The notes under the pieces: model-generated | The model's input: only the letters and a program-made list of their open reading frames with translations | The model's database searches: none | Told to the model about the DNA's origin: nothing | Assembly: GCA_943846595.1 (NCBI GenBank) | Contig: OX044355.1 | Coordinates: 1,054,001-1,118,000 of the forward strand | Source: an uncultured Polaribacter sp. | GTDB taxonomy: Bacteria; Bacteroidota; Bacteroidia; Flavobacteriales; Flavobacteriaceae | Reading direction: 5' to 3' | DNA: 64,000 nt | Made by a program: the position numbers and the translations under genes | Shown: piece by piece, positions 8,897 to 19,300 of the stretch | Position numbering within the stretch: position 1 is the stretch's first letter | How the letters are laid out: each line of letters starts with the position of its first letter

Positions 8897-10954
8897 CTAT
8901 TTAGGCGCATAGGTTTTCATGGCTGTTTTTTCAACTTCGGCACGCTCAAACGACATGGTTTTTGTTTTAAACTTGGCATACAAATCCATCTGATCGGTAT
9001 AATGTGGACTTTCGGGCCTGCGACTATTTCCAAAAGAAATTACCGATTCGTAGTAGGTTTTGCTGGGTGTAAAACGCACCATTCCGATATAGGATTCTCC
9101 GTGAGTTATTTTCATACGCCCGTCTTTATATGGGATGCCTCGCATGGCAGTCACCACATCTGGCAAACCAAAAATAGGAAGGGCCTTATCGCCTCTTACC
9201 AATTGCTGAAATTCTCCCAATTGAATGCGTTCTTTCTTAAAATGTTTTTTTAGGTAGGCCTTAGTTTCTTTCAATGCGCTGAACAATGCGGCATGAGTAA
9301 AGGTTTTGTTTGCTCCCAAAGCATCGTAAAAAGGTTTGAGTTGGTAATACAAAACCGCATAGGCGCCCGCTCCATAAGATGCAGGATGGGTTATTCGATC
9401 CCAGTTTTTAATGTCTGACAATAGCACACGCACTTCTGGGTAATCTGTTTCTTTCATGGCAAACAACGGATTCAAATCCATGAAATTGTACTGCAATGGA
9501 GTGGGCAATTGATGGTCGTATTTAATACGTTTGAAACGCTCATAATCGATATGTTCTTCTGCTTCGAGCAATTGCAACAGGCGCGTAGAACGGTTGTTGT
9601 CATAGGTTTCAAAATTCATTGCCTTTGCAAAATTTTCAGGCTTCGGATTGTCGGCTTTTCCTGAGGATTTAAATGGGGTATGATTGGCATTGTAGACAAA
9701 TCCGGATTTTGGACTTACCACTTGTGGCAAATCTTGAATGTCGTAATAGGTATCCCAAAGTGTAGCTCGGGTATTCCCAGGAACAACATCCGTCCAATCA
9801 TATCCCTCGGCTCGAATCGGAATCTTACCATTGGAAATATAAAAAATGGTATCGTTTCTGTCGGCATATCCAATATTATACCCCGGGAGGGCTTTCATTT
9901 CTAAAGCATTATAAAACTCGGTGAAATTTTTTGCCTTGTTCATTTTCCACCATTGCTCAATGGCATTGATGTTGGTTGTACTTGGAGTTCGTACTGCATA
10001 GACGCCTGTTTTGTTTTTCAATGTAGGTCCGTAGATGCTTTTATAAAAGGTTTTATTTACCGGAATTCGCATTCCCAGAAATTTAAAATACACCCTAGCT
10101 TTGTGCTTTTCTAGCCGATGTTCTTCAGCGTCTACCAAATACACGTCTTTTTTACTAGGGTGCATTTCCAAAGCATACACATCGGCTTTGTCGGGATAAT
10201 TAACAGTGTGTGTCCAACCTAAAAACCTATTGGCGCCCGTTAACAAACAAGGCGATCCTGGAAAGGCAGCACCAATAATATTGGTTCCCTCTTTACTTAC
10301 CAAATGGGCTTCATACCATGAAGTAGGTCCCTCCAAAGGCTGGTGCGTGTTGATGGCTAAAAAAGTTTCGTTGGATTGGGTTCTGCTTCTACTAACGGCC
10401 AATAAATTCGAACCTTTGGTATCCTGTTCTATTTCGTAGGGCCAAGACAACGCGTTATTGACAATGCCAGTTACCAATTTTTCTGCTCCATTGGAAATGA
10501 ACAATTGCAGTTGGGTATAACGTAAAAGTTTTTTTGGAGTGAGGGGGAAAAGTGCTTTGTGAAGGACCTCTTTTGGATGCTTGTTGGCAAAGGCATTGAG
10601 CCCTTGAGAGAATCCTTCAAGCAGCGCAATGAATTTTTTATCGAGGGTATGATATTGATCGTCGACTGTTTTTTCAGCTTGGATAAGCTGTACTAAGAAA
10701 TCGGCACCTGCTCCTTTTAAACCAATGTGTTTGCTTAGCATCCCATTCCCAGCAATATAGGCTTCTTGCAATAGTTTGAAATGATCTTCTGCCTGTGCCC
10801 ATGCAAAACCGTAAGCAACCTCAACGTCGGTTGCAGCATAAATATGAGGAACGCCATAGGCATCTCTTATAATTTCAATATTGTCAGGATTTATTTGAGC
10901 ATAACTTTTAAAATTGATACTTACAATTAAAAGCAATAAGGTGATTTTTTTCAT
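8897..10954 (-). CDS. Penicillin acylase family (Ntn) hydrolase, exported
   Basis: The 685-residue protein begins with a signal peptide, MKKITLLLLIVSINFKSYAQ. The mature part follows the penicillin amidase / acyl-homoserine-lactone acylase plan: an alpha segment with RDAYGVPHIYA and GFAWAQAEDHF, a spacer, then the autocatalytic cleavage site DTKGSNLLAVS, where Ser182 would become the N-terminal nucleophile of the beta chain. TGANRFLGWTHTVN and the late NNRSTRL segment fit the beta chain. The enzyme probably cleaves an amide in the periplasm; whether the substrate is an acyl-homoserine lactone, a beta-lactam or a peptide cannot be told from the sequence. Confidence 0.9.
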   Translation of the reverse strand: MKKITLLLLIVSINFKSYAQINPDNIEIIRDAYGVPHIYAATDVEVAYGFAWAQAEDHFKLLQEAYIAGNGMLSKHIGLKGAGADFLVQLIQAEKTVDDQYHTLDKKFIALLEGFSQGLNAFANKHPKEVLHKALFPLTPKKLLRYTQLQLFISNGAEKLVTGIVNNALSWPYEIEQDTKGSNLLAVSRSRTQSNETFLAINTHQPLEGPTSWYEAHLVSKEGTNIIGAAFPGSPCLLTGANRFLGWTHTVNYPDKADVYALEMHPSKKDVYLVDAEEHRLEKHKARVYFKFLGMRIPVNKTFYKSIYGPTLKNKTGVYAVRTPSTTNINAIEQWWKMNKAKNFTEFYNALEMKALPGYNIGYADRNDTIFYISNGKIPIRAEGYDWTDVVPGNTRATLWDTYYDIQDLPQVVSPKSGFVYNANHTPFKSSGKADNPKPENFAKAMNFETYDNNRSTRLLQLLEAEEHIDYERFKRIKYDHQLPTPLQYNFMDLNPLFAMKETDYPEVRVLLSDIKNWDRITHPASYGAGAYAVLYYQLKPFYDALGANKTFTHAALFSALKETKAYLKKHFKKERIQLGEFQQLVRGDKALPIFGLPDVVTAMRGIPYKDGRMKITHGESYIGMVRFTPSKTYYESVISFGNSRRPESPHYTDQMDLYAKFKTKTMSFERAEVEKTAMKTYAPK

Positions 10955-11047
10955 TGTGGAGTTTTAGGGGAGTATCTTTGCTCCTGGTTGCTATAAACAG
11001 TTCACATTTGTAGGATTGAAGTTTGTTTTTAATTCAAAAGTGTAGGA

Positions 11048-12556
11048 CTAATTAAACTGACCATACAACCAAGTCATCCGATTGGAAATCCATGATTTTA
11101 AATGGGTTATTTCCTCGGCGTGGGTGTCGTAAAAAACTGGGTTAGGCCAAACGTAAGTCCCTAATGTTTGCCATTTTTCGTAGTTTTTTGCTTGTGCTAA
11201 GGCCAGATAGTTTTCATGATTGTCTATGTGCTCCAAAAGCAAGTCGGTATTGTTATAAAAATACAGAAAGCGTTCTTTGACCAAGTTTTCGAAATAAGGA
11301 TCTTGAAATAAACGTGCATACCAAAGATTGTCTTTGATCCAAAAACCTTCGGAATATTGAGAATCTGCATAATCTACATTGCCATAGGAAAGATCAAAAT
11401 CCCACAATGGACCCATTTTAATTTTTTCGCCAGGCACATAGTTAAAATAGATACTGGAATACCATTTGGCATCTACACTTTTTGCAATTTCTTGGATGAG
11501 ATACCAGTCTACAAAACTAGGCAAATCGATGTAGGCTCGATAGCCTGTGATTGGATCCTTAAAATCGTTTCCAAACAAAACGGCTTCAAAAACATTGATA
11601 TGCTCCTCAATCAAAGCAATTGCTGGACTGCCAAAGTCTAAAGCGGGCGCTTTTATTGCAAAAACGTTTTGTGAATAATTCTGTGTAAAAATTATCGGTT
11701 GGAAAAACACGTCATCAGCTCCTAAGCGATAGTCTTGATCGATCTCCACTAAATATCCATTGTCGGGCAAATCGAGGCGATTGTTCTTCGCTTCTACTTT
11801 CTGTGCAATGAGGTATGTTCCGTTGTATTGATCGTTTATAAAAACTTCAGCAAACTCCCCCTTTGGGGTATATTCTAGCATACTCATACCGCCTAATTCA
11901 AAAGAAATTTTATTTCTTAAAAGGGACTTGTCTGAATACTCGGCTAAGAAAAGCCATCTTTTATTTTTGGGCATGCCCAAAATGGGTGTTTTATCACTAA
12001 ATTTTAGTTGATAGGGTTTTTTAGGCGGACCAAACCAAGTAGAATTTCCTCTTCCTCGGATACTCATTGATTGTTCTTCAAGGTTTTCAAATTCTCGAGC
12101 CCCTTGTATGCTTACCGTTCCTACTACATAATTCTCTTTGGAATCGATTGGAACTCCATTGGTTTTAATTGAAATGATGGGCAAACCCGTAAAGTAGGTA
12201 ATGTCTATATAATAATTTCTTGGGCTGCTTCCCTCAGAATTGAAAACAGTATAGGTAACCACTTTATTGAAATCATTTTCGGTTTCTTCATTTATTTGTG
12301 GAACGTTTTGCACAGTTACTTCGCCTCCTTCAGTTTCGAAGGTAGCAACTAAGTTTTCGATGGCAGTTCTGTAATCTAGAGATCCTGTAAAAGTATCCAC
12401 CCCGTCAAAAGTCAACACCAAGTCAGATGTTAAATTGGGATTGATCGATTTTTTAAATGCAAACGTTGTCAATTCCCCTGGGGTAGTTAGAATTAATCCT
12501 GATTCTTCAGAACAAGAAAACAATAGTATTGAAATCAAAAAGAGTACTTTCTTCAT
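11048..12556 (-). CDS. CotH kinase family lipoprotein
   Basis: The 502-residue protein starts with a lipoprotein signal (MKKVLFLISILLFSC, Cys15). Residues about 25-120 form a beta-rich N-terminal domain, and residues 165 onward match CotH: MSIRGRGNSTW (165-174), KPYQLKF, a basic WLFLAEYSDKSLLRNKI segment, EVFINDQYNGTYLIAQKVE, and the late metal-site motif GPLWDFDLSYGN. CotH proteins are atypical kinases related to the spore coat protein H; homologues in Bacteroidota are surface or periplasmic lipoproteins of unknown target. It stands alone between the acylase gene and a divergent glycosyltransferase. Confidence 0.88.
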   Translation of the reverse strand: MKKVLFLISILLFSCSEESGLILTTPGELTTFAFKKSINPNLTSDLVLTFDGVDTFTGSLDYRTAIENLVATFETEGGEVTVQNVPQINEETENDFNKVVTYTVFNSEGSSPRNYYIDITYFTGLPIISIKTNGVPIDSKENYVVGTVSIQGAREFENLEEQSMSIRGRGNSTWFGPPKKPYQLKFSDKTPILGMPKNKRWLFLAEYSDKSLLRNKISFELGGMSMLEYTPKGEFAEVFINDQYNGTYLIAQKVEAKNNRLDLPDNGYLVEIDQDYRLGADDVFFQPIIFTQNYSQNVFAIKAPALDFGSPAIALIEEHINVFEAVLFGNDFKDPITGYRAYIDLPSFVDWYLIQEIAKSVDAKWYSSIYFNYVPGEKIKMGPLWDFDLSYGNVDYADSQYSEGFWIKDNLWYARLFQDPYFENLVKERFLYFYNNTDLLLEHIDNHENYLALAQAKNYEKWQTLGTYVWPNPVFYDTHAEEITHLKSWISNRMTWLYGQFN

Positions 12557-12697
12557 TTTTATAGGATAAGATTCTTTGCATTTTTGAACAAAGAATACAT
12601 GAATTTTAATTCTTTAAAGACCCTAAAAATACAATAACTTTTTTTAATTTTTTCCTAAAATGATTTATTGTCTTTATATTGCAACAAACAATCCGGA

Positions 12698-13786
12698 TTG
12701 AAAAAAATTATTGTTTCAGTAACCAACGACCTCACGTCAGACCAACGTGTAGACAAGGTATGTAACACGCTACATAATGGGGGGTATGAGGTTTTATTGA
12801 TTGGAAAAAAAAACAAAAACAGCAAAGCATTTCACAGAAATTACGCAACAAAAAGATTCAACCAATTTTTTCAAAAGGGGGTTTTGTTTTATGCTGAATT
12901 CAATCTTCGGTTGTTTTTTTTCCTTTTGTTTTCTAAGAAAACAATTTTATTAGCCAATGATTTGGATACACTGATGCCCAATTATTTGGTTGCAAAACTG
13001 CAAAGAAAAAAAGTGGTCTTTGACAGTCATGAATTATTTTCGGAAATTCCTGAATTGGTGCACCGCCCTTTTGTAAAGAAAATATGGACGCTTTTGGAAA
13101 ACTGGATGCTTCCCAATTTAAAAAACACCTATACTGTTTGCGATAGTATCGCACTATATTATGCAAATAAATACGCTTCGAAATTTAAGGTAATCCGCAA
13201 TCTTCCCATCTATAAAAATAGCCAGTTTAGGGGCGAATTCTTATTCAATACTTCGGAAAAAAAAGTCATTCTCTACCAGGGAGCAGTAAATGTAGGAAGG
13301 GGCCTGGAGTTGATGATTGACACCCTGGCTTTTCTTCCTAATTGTATCTTCGTAGTTATTGGAACTGGCGATATTTTAAAAGAATTAAAGACTTTGATTA
13401 TAAATAAGAATTTAGGGGATCGGATAAAATTATTAGGGCAAATTTCACCTCAAAAACTCCATACAATAACACCTTTAGCGCATCTAGGAATCAGTTTAGA
13501 GGAAGATCTTGGATTAAATTACCGATTTGCCTTGCCCAATAAAATATTTGATTACATACAGGCTGAAGTGCCTGTTTTGGTCTCTGACTTGCCAGAAATG
13601 AAAAAAATTGTATCGGACTATAAAGTGGGAGAGGTTGTCTTCAATAGAACTCCAAAAACACTGGCACAGCAAATTGAGAAAATCCTAAAGAAAAATTTTG
13701 CTACTGCCTTAAAAACGGCGAAAAAGGATTTAATCTGGGAACATCAAGAGCAAGATTTACGCGCTATTTTCGAAAACATACATTAA
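12698..13786 (+). CDS. Glycosyltransferase, GT4-like (group 1)
   Basis: The protein has the two-domain GT-B plan: an N-terminal half starting KKIIVSVTNDLTSDQRVDKVC and containing DLDTLMP and FDSHELFSEIPE, and a C-terminal half with ILYQGAVNVGRGLELMI, the nucleotide-sugar region LGISLEEDLGLNYRFALPNKIFDYIQAEVPVL, and EVVF. I chose the TTG at 12698, which places the first beta strand at the N terminus. A TTG at 12668 would add ten residues that do not look like the family, and no ATG is available. It probably adds a sugar to a surface polysaccharide or lipid. It ends one base from the converging oxygenase gene. Confidence 0.85.
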   Translation: MKKIIVSVTNDLTSDQRVDKVCNTLHNGGYEVLLIGKKNKNSKAFHRNYATKRFNQFFQKGVLFYAEFNLRLFFFLLFSKKTILLANDLDTLMPNYLVAKLQRKKVVFDSHELFSEIPELVHRPFVKKIWTLLENWMLPNLKNTYTVCDSIALYYANKYASKFKVIRNLPIYKNSQFRGEFLFNTSEKKVILYQGAVNVGRGLELMIDTLAFLPNCIFVVIGTGDILKELKTLIINKNLGDRIKLLGQISPQKLHTITPLAHLGISLEEDLGLNYRFALPNKIFDYIQAEVPVLVSDLPEMKKIVSDYKVGEVVFNRTPKTLAQQIEKILKKNFATALKTAKKDLIWEHQEQDLRAIFENIH

Positions 13787-14599
13787 CTATTTTTTATATT
13801 GGTGGGGATTTTCTCGAAGGCCTTTTTTGAATAAAAAACGTACACTGGATCGAATTTTATTGTCAATTTGTAAAAAAACGTCTTTTAGCTTTTCTGATGG
13901 CCAACCTCTAAAAGTAGTTACATGAAAGGCGTCTGAAGACAACAGTGGGTCTTTGGAAAAATAATAGTTGGACACACAACACCTTACTTGGTTTGCAGTG
14001 ATTTCACTCACTGAGTGCCAGGAATTTTGATGTGTTGCCATGACTACCAGTCGATTGAATTTACTCTCTATTGTGAGTTGTTTTTTTTGCAAACCATGAG
14101 GCCACAACTCTAAATTGCCTCCATTTTCAGATTTCCAATCTGGTGACACATAATAGAGGAGATTCAAAACCCGCCAATTTTCTAAATCTTTGTCATGAGA
14201 ATTGTCTAAATGTGGATTTAAAAAACTGTTTTTTGACATTAAGGAAACTCCACCGGCATATAAATTCGCGTCGGGAAGCAGTTCTTTAATTCCGCAAATT
14301 TCTGAAACGAGTTGCACTACTTTTTTATCTTGAAAGGCAAATACTACTTCTTCTAGAAGGGAGTCATAGGCATTCATTTGATAGGCTGTAAACTTTTGTT
14401 CTCTCAAACTCTTCCTTTCTATAGTGCGTTCTATATCGGGAAACTTATTATAAATTTTTAAAGCGATTTCTTCGGGCAATAGCGCATCTAAATAAAAGTA
14501 CCCTATTTGATTTTTACTGGCCAAGAATTGCTCCTTCAACTGCAATTGATGGATTTTTATATTTTGATAAATCAATTTTGAGATTGCTGCTCTTTTCAT
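13787..14599 (-). CDS. 2-oxoglutarate/Fe(II)-dependent oxygenase-like protein
   Basis: The 270-residue protein has the iron-binding triad of prolyl-4-hydroxylase-type oxygenases: His130 and Asp132 in NPHLDNSHD and His195 in QNSWHSVSE, followed by Arg206, which can bind 2-oxoglutarate. LLYYVSPDW and GGNLELW are usual strands of this fold. It begins immediately after the stop of the GT2 gene (no gap), so it belongs to the ftsE-GT2 operon. The substrate could be a protein side chain or a glycan made by the adjacent transferases, but that is inference from context. Confidence 0.83.
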   Translation of the reverse strand: MKRAAISKLIYQNIKIHQLQLKEQFLASKNQIGYFYLDALLPEEIALKIYNKFPDIERTIERKSLREQKFTAYQMNAYDSLLEEVVFAFQDKKVVQLVSEICGIKELLPDANLYAGGVSLMSKNSFLNPHLDNSHDKDLENWRVLNLLYYVSPDWKSENGGNLELWPHGLQKKQLTIESKFNRLVVMATHQNSWHSVSEITANQVRCCVSNYYFSKDPLLSSDAFHVTTFRGWPSEKLKDVFLQIDNKIRSSVRFLFKKGLRENPHQYKK

Positions 14600-15478
14600 T
14601 TATAATGCTTTTTTTAAAGAACATAAATAACTGACTTTGAAACAATTTAAATAAAAAATTGAAGCATTTTTGATTGCTTTTTTCTCAAAGAAAGGGGTAA
14701 GTTTCCCGACAGCATAAGAAATCCCAAACAGAGAAAAATAATAGACCGTCTTTAATAGATTCCCATCTTTGGGTAAAATCAAATTCGTATCTGCTAAAAA
14801 AGCAATATTCTCCATCGCGTGTTTGGTTTTCAATACAAATGCTGCATCAGTATCAATACCGTGGTGATACACCTCATTTTTAAGATGGATCACGGGAAAC
14901 CCCTTTGCTTTTAATGTTTGTGAAAACAACAAATCTTCGCGTCCATATTTTATAAGTTTCTCTTCAAATCGTATCTTGTTAAAGGTCGCTTTATAAATTA
15001 AAAAATTAGCAGTAAAAAAAAACTTATAGGGTCTTTTGTTTCGCTTGTCCACATTCATTTCTTCAAACTTAACACCGTATTTGTAACGCAACAATTTTTT
15101 ATTTTCATCGGATGCTAAATAGCGAATTCCCCCGCAAAAAACAGCGCCTGTTTTTTTGGAAGCCTCTTTTAAATAATTGTCAATAAATAAAGGACTTGCT
15201 GGCAAAACATCACTGTCTAAAAATAACAACCAATTGTATGCCGCTTCTTCTGACAAATAATTTCGAATTGCGCTTCTTCCAACATTGTCTTTTAATGGAT
15301 AAAATCGTGCGTTTGCTAGGGCATTTATTTTTTCATTTTGTTGATTTAAAGTGGACTTTGAACCATCATCAACACAAATAATCTCAAACTGCACCTTCGA
15401 TTTCAGCAATTGTTTATGAAGCTCATTTACGAGCGCAAAAGCATTGTAGTTATATGTTGGAATAAGTACCGATAGCAT
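14600..15478 (-). CDS. Glycosyltransferase family 2
   Basis: The GT-A fold is evident: MLSVLIPTYN at the start, ICVDDGS (34-40) for the nucleotide, the metal-binding FLDSD (87-90) and a late GREDLLFSQTLKAKGF with the acceptor/base Glu-Asp. There are no clear membrane spans except a weakly hydrophobic stretch near residues 245-262. The start codon overlaps the ftsE stop by one base (TAATG). It likely modifies a cell-surface glycan; the sugar is not predictable. Confidence 0.88.
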   Translation of the reverse strand: MLSVLIPTYNYNAFALVNELHKQLLKSKVQFEIICVDDGSKSTLNQQNEKINALANARFYPLKDNVGRSAIRNYLSEEAAYNWLLFLDSDVLPASPLFIDNYLKEASKKTGAVFCGGIRYLASDENKKLLRYKYGVKFEEMNVDKRNKRPYKFFFTANFLIYKATFNKIRFEEKLIKYGREDLLFSQTLKAKGFPVIHLKNEVYHHGIDTDAAFVLKTKHAMENIAFLADTNLILPKDGNLLKTVYYFSLFGISYAVGKLTPFFEKKAIKNASIFYLNCFKVSYLCSLKKAL

Positions 15479-16164
15479 TATACAATAACTTGTTGTGCGA
15501 CTTCAAACAATTGACCACCTTCACATTTAATTGTTTTTTGTTTAAATTTAACAATCAACTGATAATCGTGGGTAGCCATTAAAATGGTTTTTCCACTATG
15601 ATGTATCTTATTGAGTAATTCCATGACTTCTAAAGATGTTTTTGGATCTAAATTCCCGGTGGGTTCATCTGCCAAAATCAATTCTGGATCATTTAATAAA
15701 GCGCGCGCAATGGCAACCCTTTGTTGTTCTCCTCCAGATAGTTCATGTGGTTTTTTGTAAAATTTATTTTGAATGCCCACATTTTCTAAAACTTCAGTGA
15801 TTTTATCTTTCATTGCTGTTTTATTTTTCCAGCCAGTAGCTTTCAACACAAATTCTAAGTTTTCATATACATTTCGATCACTTAATAATTTAAAATCTTG
15901 AAAAACAATGCCTATTTTTCTTCTTAAAAAAGGGATTTCTTTTTCTTTTAATTTTTTTAAATCAAAATCTACAATGGTTCCGATACCGCTTTGTAATTTC
16001 AAATCACCGTATAGTGTTTTCATTAAACTACTCTTACCACTCCCGGTTTTTCCAATTAGGTAATAAAAGCCCCCTTTCTCTATCGTTAAGTTCACTTTAG
16101 ACAAGACCAAGTTATCTCTTTGATAAATATCTGCATTTTCAAGATGTAAAACAGCATTTTCCAT
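15478..16164 (-). CDS. ftsE: Cell division ATP-binding protein FtsE
   Basis: This is the ABC ATPase that pairs with the membrane protein FtsX at the division septum and controls peptidoglycan hydrolases. The 228-residue protein carries Walker A GKTGSGKS (38-45), Q-loop VFQDFKLL, signature LSGGEQQR (142-149), Walker B LILADEPTGNLD and switch His199. The phrase FQDFKLLSDRNVYENLEF is characteristic of FtsE and separates it from other LolD-like ATPases. No ftsX lies in this window. It is the first gene of a minus-strand operon with a GT2 and an oxygenase. Confidence 0.88.
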   Translation of the reverse strand: MENAVLHLENADIYQRDNLVLSKVNLTIEKGGFYYLIGKTGSGKSSLMKTLYGDLKLQSGIGTIVDFDLKKLKEKEIPFLRRKIGIVFQDFKLLSDRNVYENLEFVLKATGWKNKTAMKDKITEVLENVGIQNKFYKKPHELSGGEQQRVAIARALLNDPELILADEPTGNLDPKTSLEVMELLNKIHHSGKTILMATHDYQLIVKFKQKTIKCEGGQLFEVAQQVIV

Positions 16165-16232
16165 ACAACAGTGTAGTTTTTACAAACTTAGAAGTTTCTT
16201 TCTATTTTTAACTAAAAATTGCAAACTATTCT

Positions 16233-16240
16233 TACTTTTG
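16233..16240 (+). promoter_or_regulatory. Possible -7 promoter box TACTTTTG
   Basis: TACTTTTG matches the Bacteroidota -7 consensus TAnnTTTG and lies about 85 bp upstream of the TPR gene in the divergent ftsE/TPR intergenic space. A TTG is found 11 bp upstream, which is closer than the usual 19 or so, so support is partial. Confidence 0.35.
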
Positions 16241-16324
16241 GTTAGTATTAGAATAATTTTTAAGATTTAAATCAAACAAATTTAAAAAAAGTACGTTACC
16301 CAATAAAGAAATACAAACAAATCT

Positions 16325-19300
16325 ATGAAGCTTTTTTTTAGTAAGTTCTTTTTAACTTGCTCCCTTTTTTTTCTGACATATACGCCAACATTTGCGCAAC
16401 AATCTTTTGTAGATACAGCGGTTTTGACTGATTTCAATGCTGCACTAAAATTATACTACAGTAAGGCTTACGCTCCTGCGCTAAAAATATTTGGCACCGT
16501 GGCAAGAACTGCAACAAACAACACCAATGTAAAAAGCGATGCTTCCTACTACGAAGCCATGTGTGCCGTAAAACTAAATAAAACCAATGCGGATGAAAAA
16601 GTTTTAAAATTTGTAGCAGAAAATCCAACAAGTGTTAAAAAAAACAAGGCTTATTTTAATGTTGGAAACTACTACTTTGCCAATAAAAAAGCTGCCTATG
16701 CTTTAAAATGGTTTCAAAAAGTAGCTCCTGAACAACTCTCAAAAGAAAACAAAAAGGAATTGGATTTTAAAATGGGCTATGCGCTTTTAAAAACCAATCA
16801 TTACAAATTAGCGAAGGAACGTTTCTTACCGCTTATAAATGACGGAAAGTATGGGAATGATGCACGCTATTATTACGGATATTTAGCCTATAAGCTAGAG
16901 GATTATGCAGTTGCAGAGACTACCTTAAGAGAAATTGCTGACAATGACTCCTACAAAGCAGAAATTTCATACTATCTTCTGGATATTAGCTTTAAAGCGG
17001 GCCGATTCAATCGATGCGTTGCCGTAGGATTGAAATTGTTAGCCACTGCAAATAGAAAGGAAGCTTCCAATATTTCTAAAATTATTGGTGAAAGTTACTT
17101 TAATTTACAGATGTATCAAGAAGCCATTCCCTATCTAAAAGTTTATCGCGGGAAAAGAGGAAAATGGAACAACACCGATTTTTATCAGTTAGGATATGCC
17201 TATTACAAGCAAAACGATTTTAAAAATGCCATCAATAACTTTAATAAAATACTCGATGAAAAGAACAGTGTTTCACAAAATGCGTACTATCACTTAGCAG
17301 AATGTTATTTAAATAGCGAGAAAAAAACAGAGGCTTTAAGTGCCTTTAAAGCGGCGAGTGAAATGGATTTTGATCTCAAAATAAAGGAAGACTCTGCCTT
17401 GAACTATGCAAAACTAAGCTATGAGGAGGGCAACCCCTTTAAAAATGTTGCGGTGGTTTTACAAGAGTACTTAAAATCCTATCCAAAATCCAAAGCTTAT
17501 GATGAAATAAACAACTTAATTGTCAGTTCCTTTCTTAACCAGCAAGATTATCTGGGTGCTTTGGAGTATTTAGCAAAAAACAAAACGAAAAATAACAACA
17601 AACTCCATTTGGAGGTTTCACTTTACAGAGGAATTCAATTATATCAATCAAAAAAAATTAAAGAAGCTTTACCCTTTTTTACGAGTGCAAAAAAAACGAG
17701 CAATCGCAGTGTTTCTTTAAGAGCAAGTTACTGGGAAGCGGAAGCGCAATATCAGTTGGGAAATCATCAAGAATCTCTTGCTAATTTCATCCGCTTCAAA
17801 ATGGCTTTAAAAAACAATAAAGATCCTGAGTTTTTGGAGTTAAATTATACCATTGGATACAATTATTTCAAACTAAAAAAATACGCAGAAGCAATTCCAT
17901 TTTTTGAAGCAACTATAAAGCAAAATTCACTAGAGCGTGAAGTACTAGAAGATGCATTCATTCGTCTTGGAGATAGTTACTTTGCTACAAGTGCCTACGA
18001 GAAAGCAACAATTTCTTATCAAAAAGTAATCGTCAATAACGGGGTTGCTGCTGATTATGCGCAATATCAAATCGGTATGGGCGAGGGTTTTAGGGACGAA
18101 AATGAAGCCAAAATAGCCGCTTTAAATAAGGTGATTACGAACTACAAAACGTCCTCATTAAAAGACGACGCATTATATCAATTAGGAAACACCTACTCTA
18201 AAATAAACAAAAATGCCGAGGCACACATTGCGTATAGTAGTCTTATCGAAAAGCACGGTAACAGCATCTTTATTGCAAAGACATTGATCCGACAAGGCTT
18301 GCTGTATTACAATGATGGAGAAAATAACAAAGCCCTTGAAAAATTCAAGCAAATTGTTCGCTTGTTTCCAAACTCACCAGAAGCATTTGAAGCAGTTGCA
18401 AATGCCCGTAATATTTACATAGATAATGACAATGTAGCCGCTTATGCCACCTGGGTAAAAGGATTAAAATTCATTAATATTACCAATTCAGAATTAGACA
18501 ACACTACTTTTGCAGCCGCTGAAAAGAAGTATTTGAACACTACAAATCAAGAAAAAATTATTACTAGCTTACAAGGATATACAAGTAGTTTTCCAGAAGG
18601 AATTCACGCCCTTAAAGCCAATTTTTATTTAGCAGAGACACTGTATAAAAAAGAATTGTTTGACCAAGCAATACCAAGCTATACGAGGGTCTTAAGTGAA
18701 GCACAAAGTGACTTTAGCGAAGCATCTCTCAACAAGCTGTCCCAAATCTATCTTTTCAAAGAAGACTTGGACAATGCCATCCCTTTGCTAAAGCGACTTG
18801 AACTTGAAGCCAATTCTCCTACAAACATTCTGTATGCAGAGAGCAACCTTATGCAAGGCTATTATAAAAACCAAGCCTATGGATTGGCAATTGAGTACGC
18901 AAAAAAAATACTGGAAAGAGAAAAGCTAGACAAACTATTAAAAAATGATGCCCAAATAATTATTGCCAGATCTGCTTATAAGAATGAAGATTTCTCTACC
19001 GCTGAAGCCTATTATGCAGCAGTAGCCAAAAATGCAACTGGAGCATTAAAAGCAGAATCTCTGTATTACAATGCTTTTTTTAAGAACAAAGAAAAAGCCT
19101 ACGAAAGTTCAAATAAGATCGTCCAAAAACTTATTGCGGATTATTCAGCCTATAAATATTGGGGCGTAAAAAGCTATGTGATCATGGCTAAAAATTATGA
19201 TGGATTAAAAGATGCATATCAGGCCACTTATGTATTGGAAAATATTATTAAAAACTTTAAAGAGTTTGATGATGTAATCCTTGAAGCACAAACAACACTA

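Noticed and set aside
8870..9253. 127-residue plus-strand frame rich in Phe, Gly, His and Cys
   Set aside because: It overlaps the penicillin-acylase gene on the other strand and has the composition of an antisense frame.
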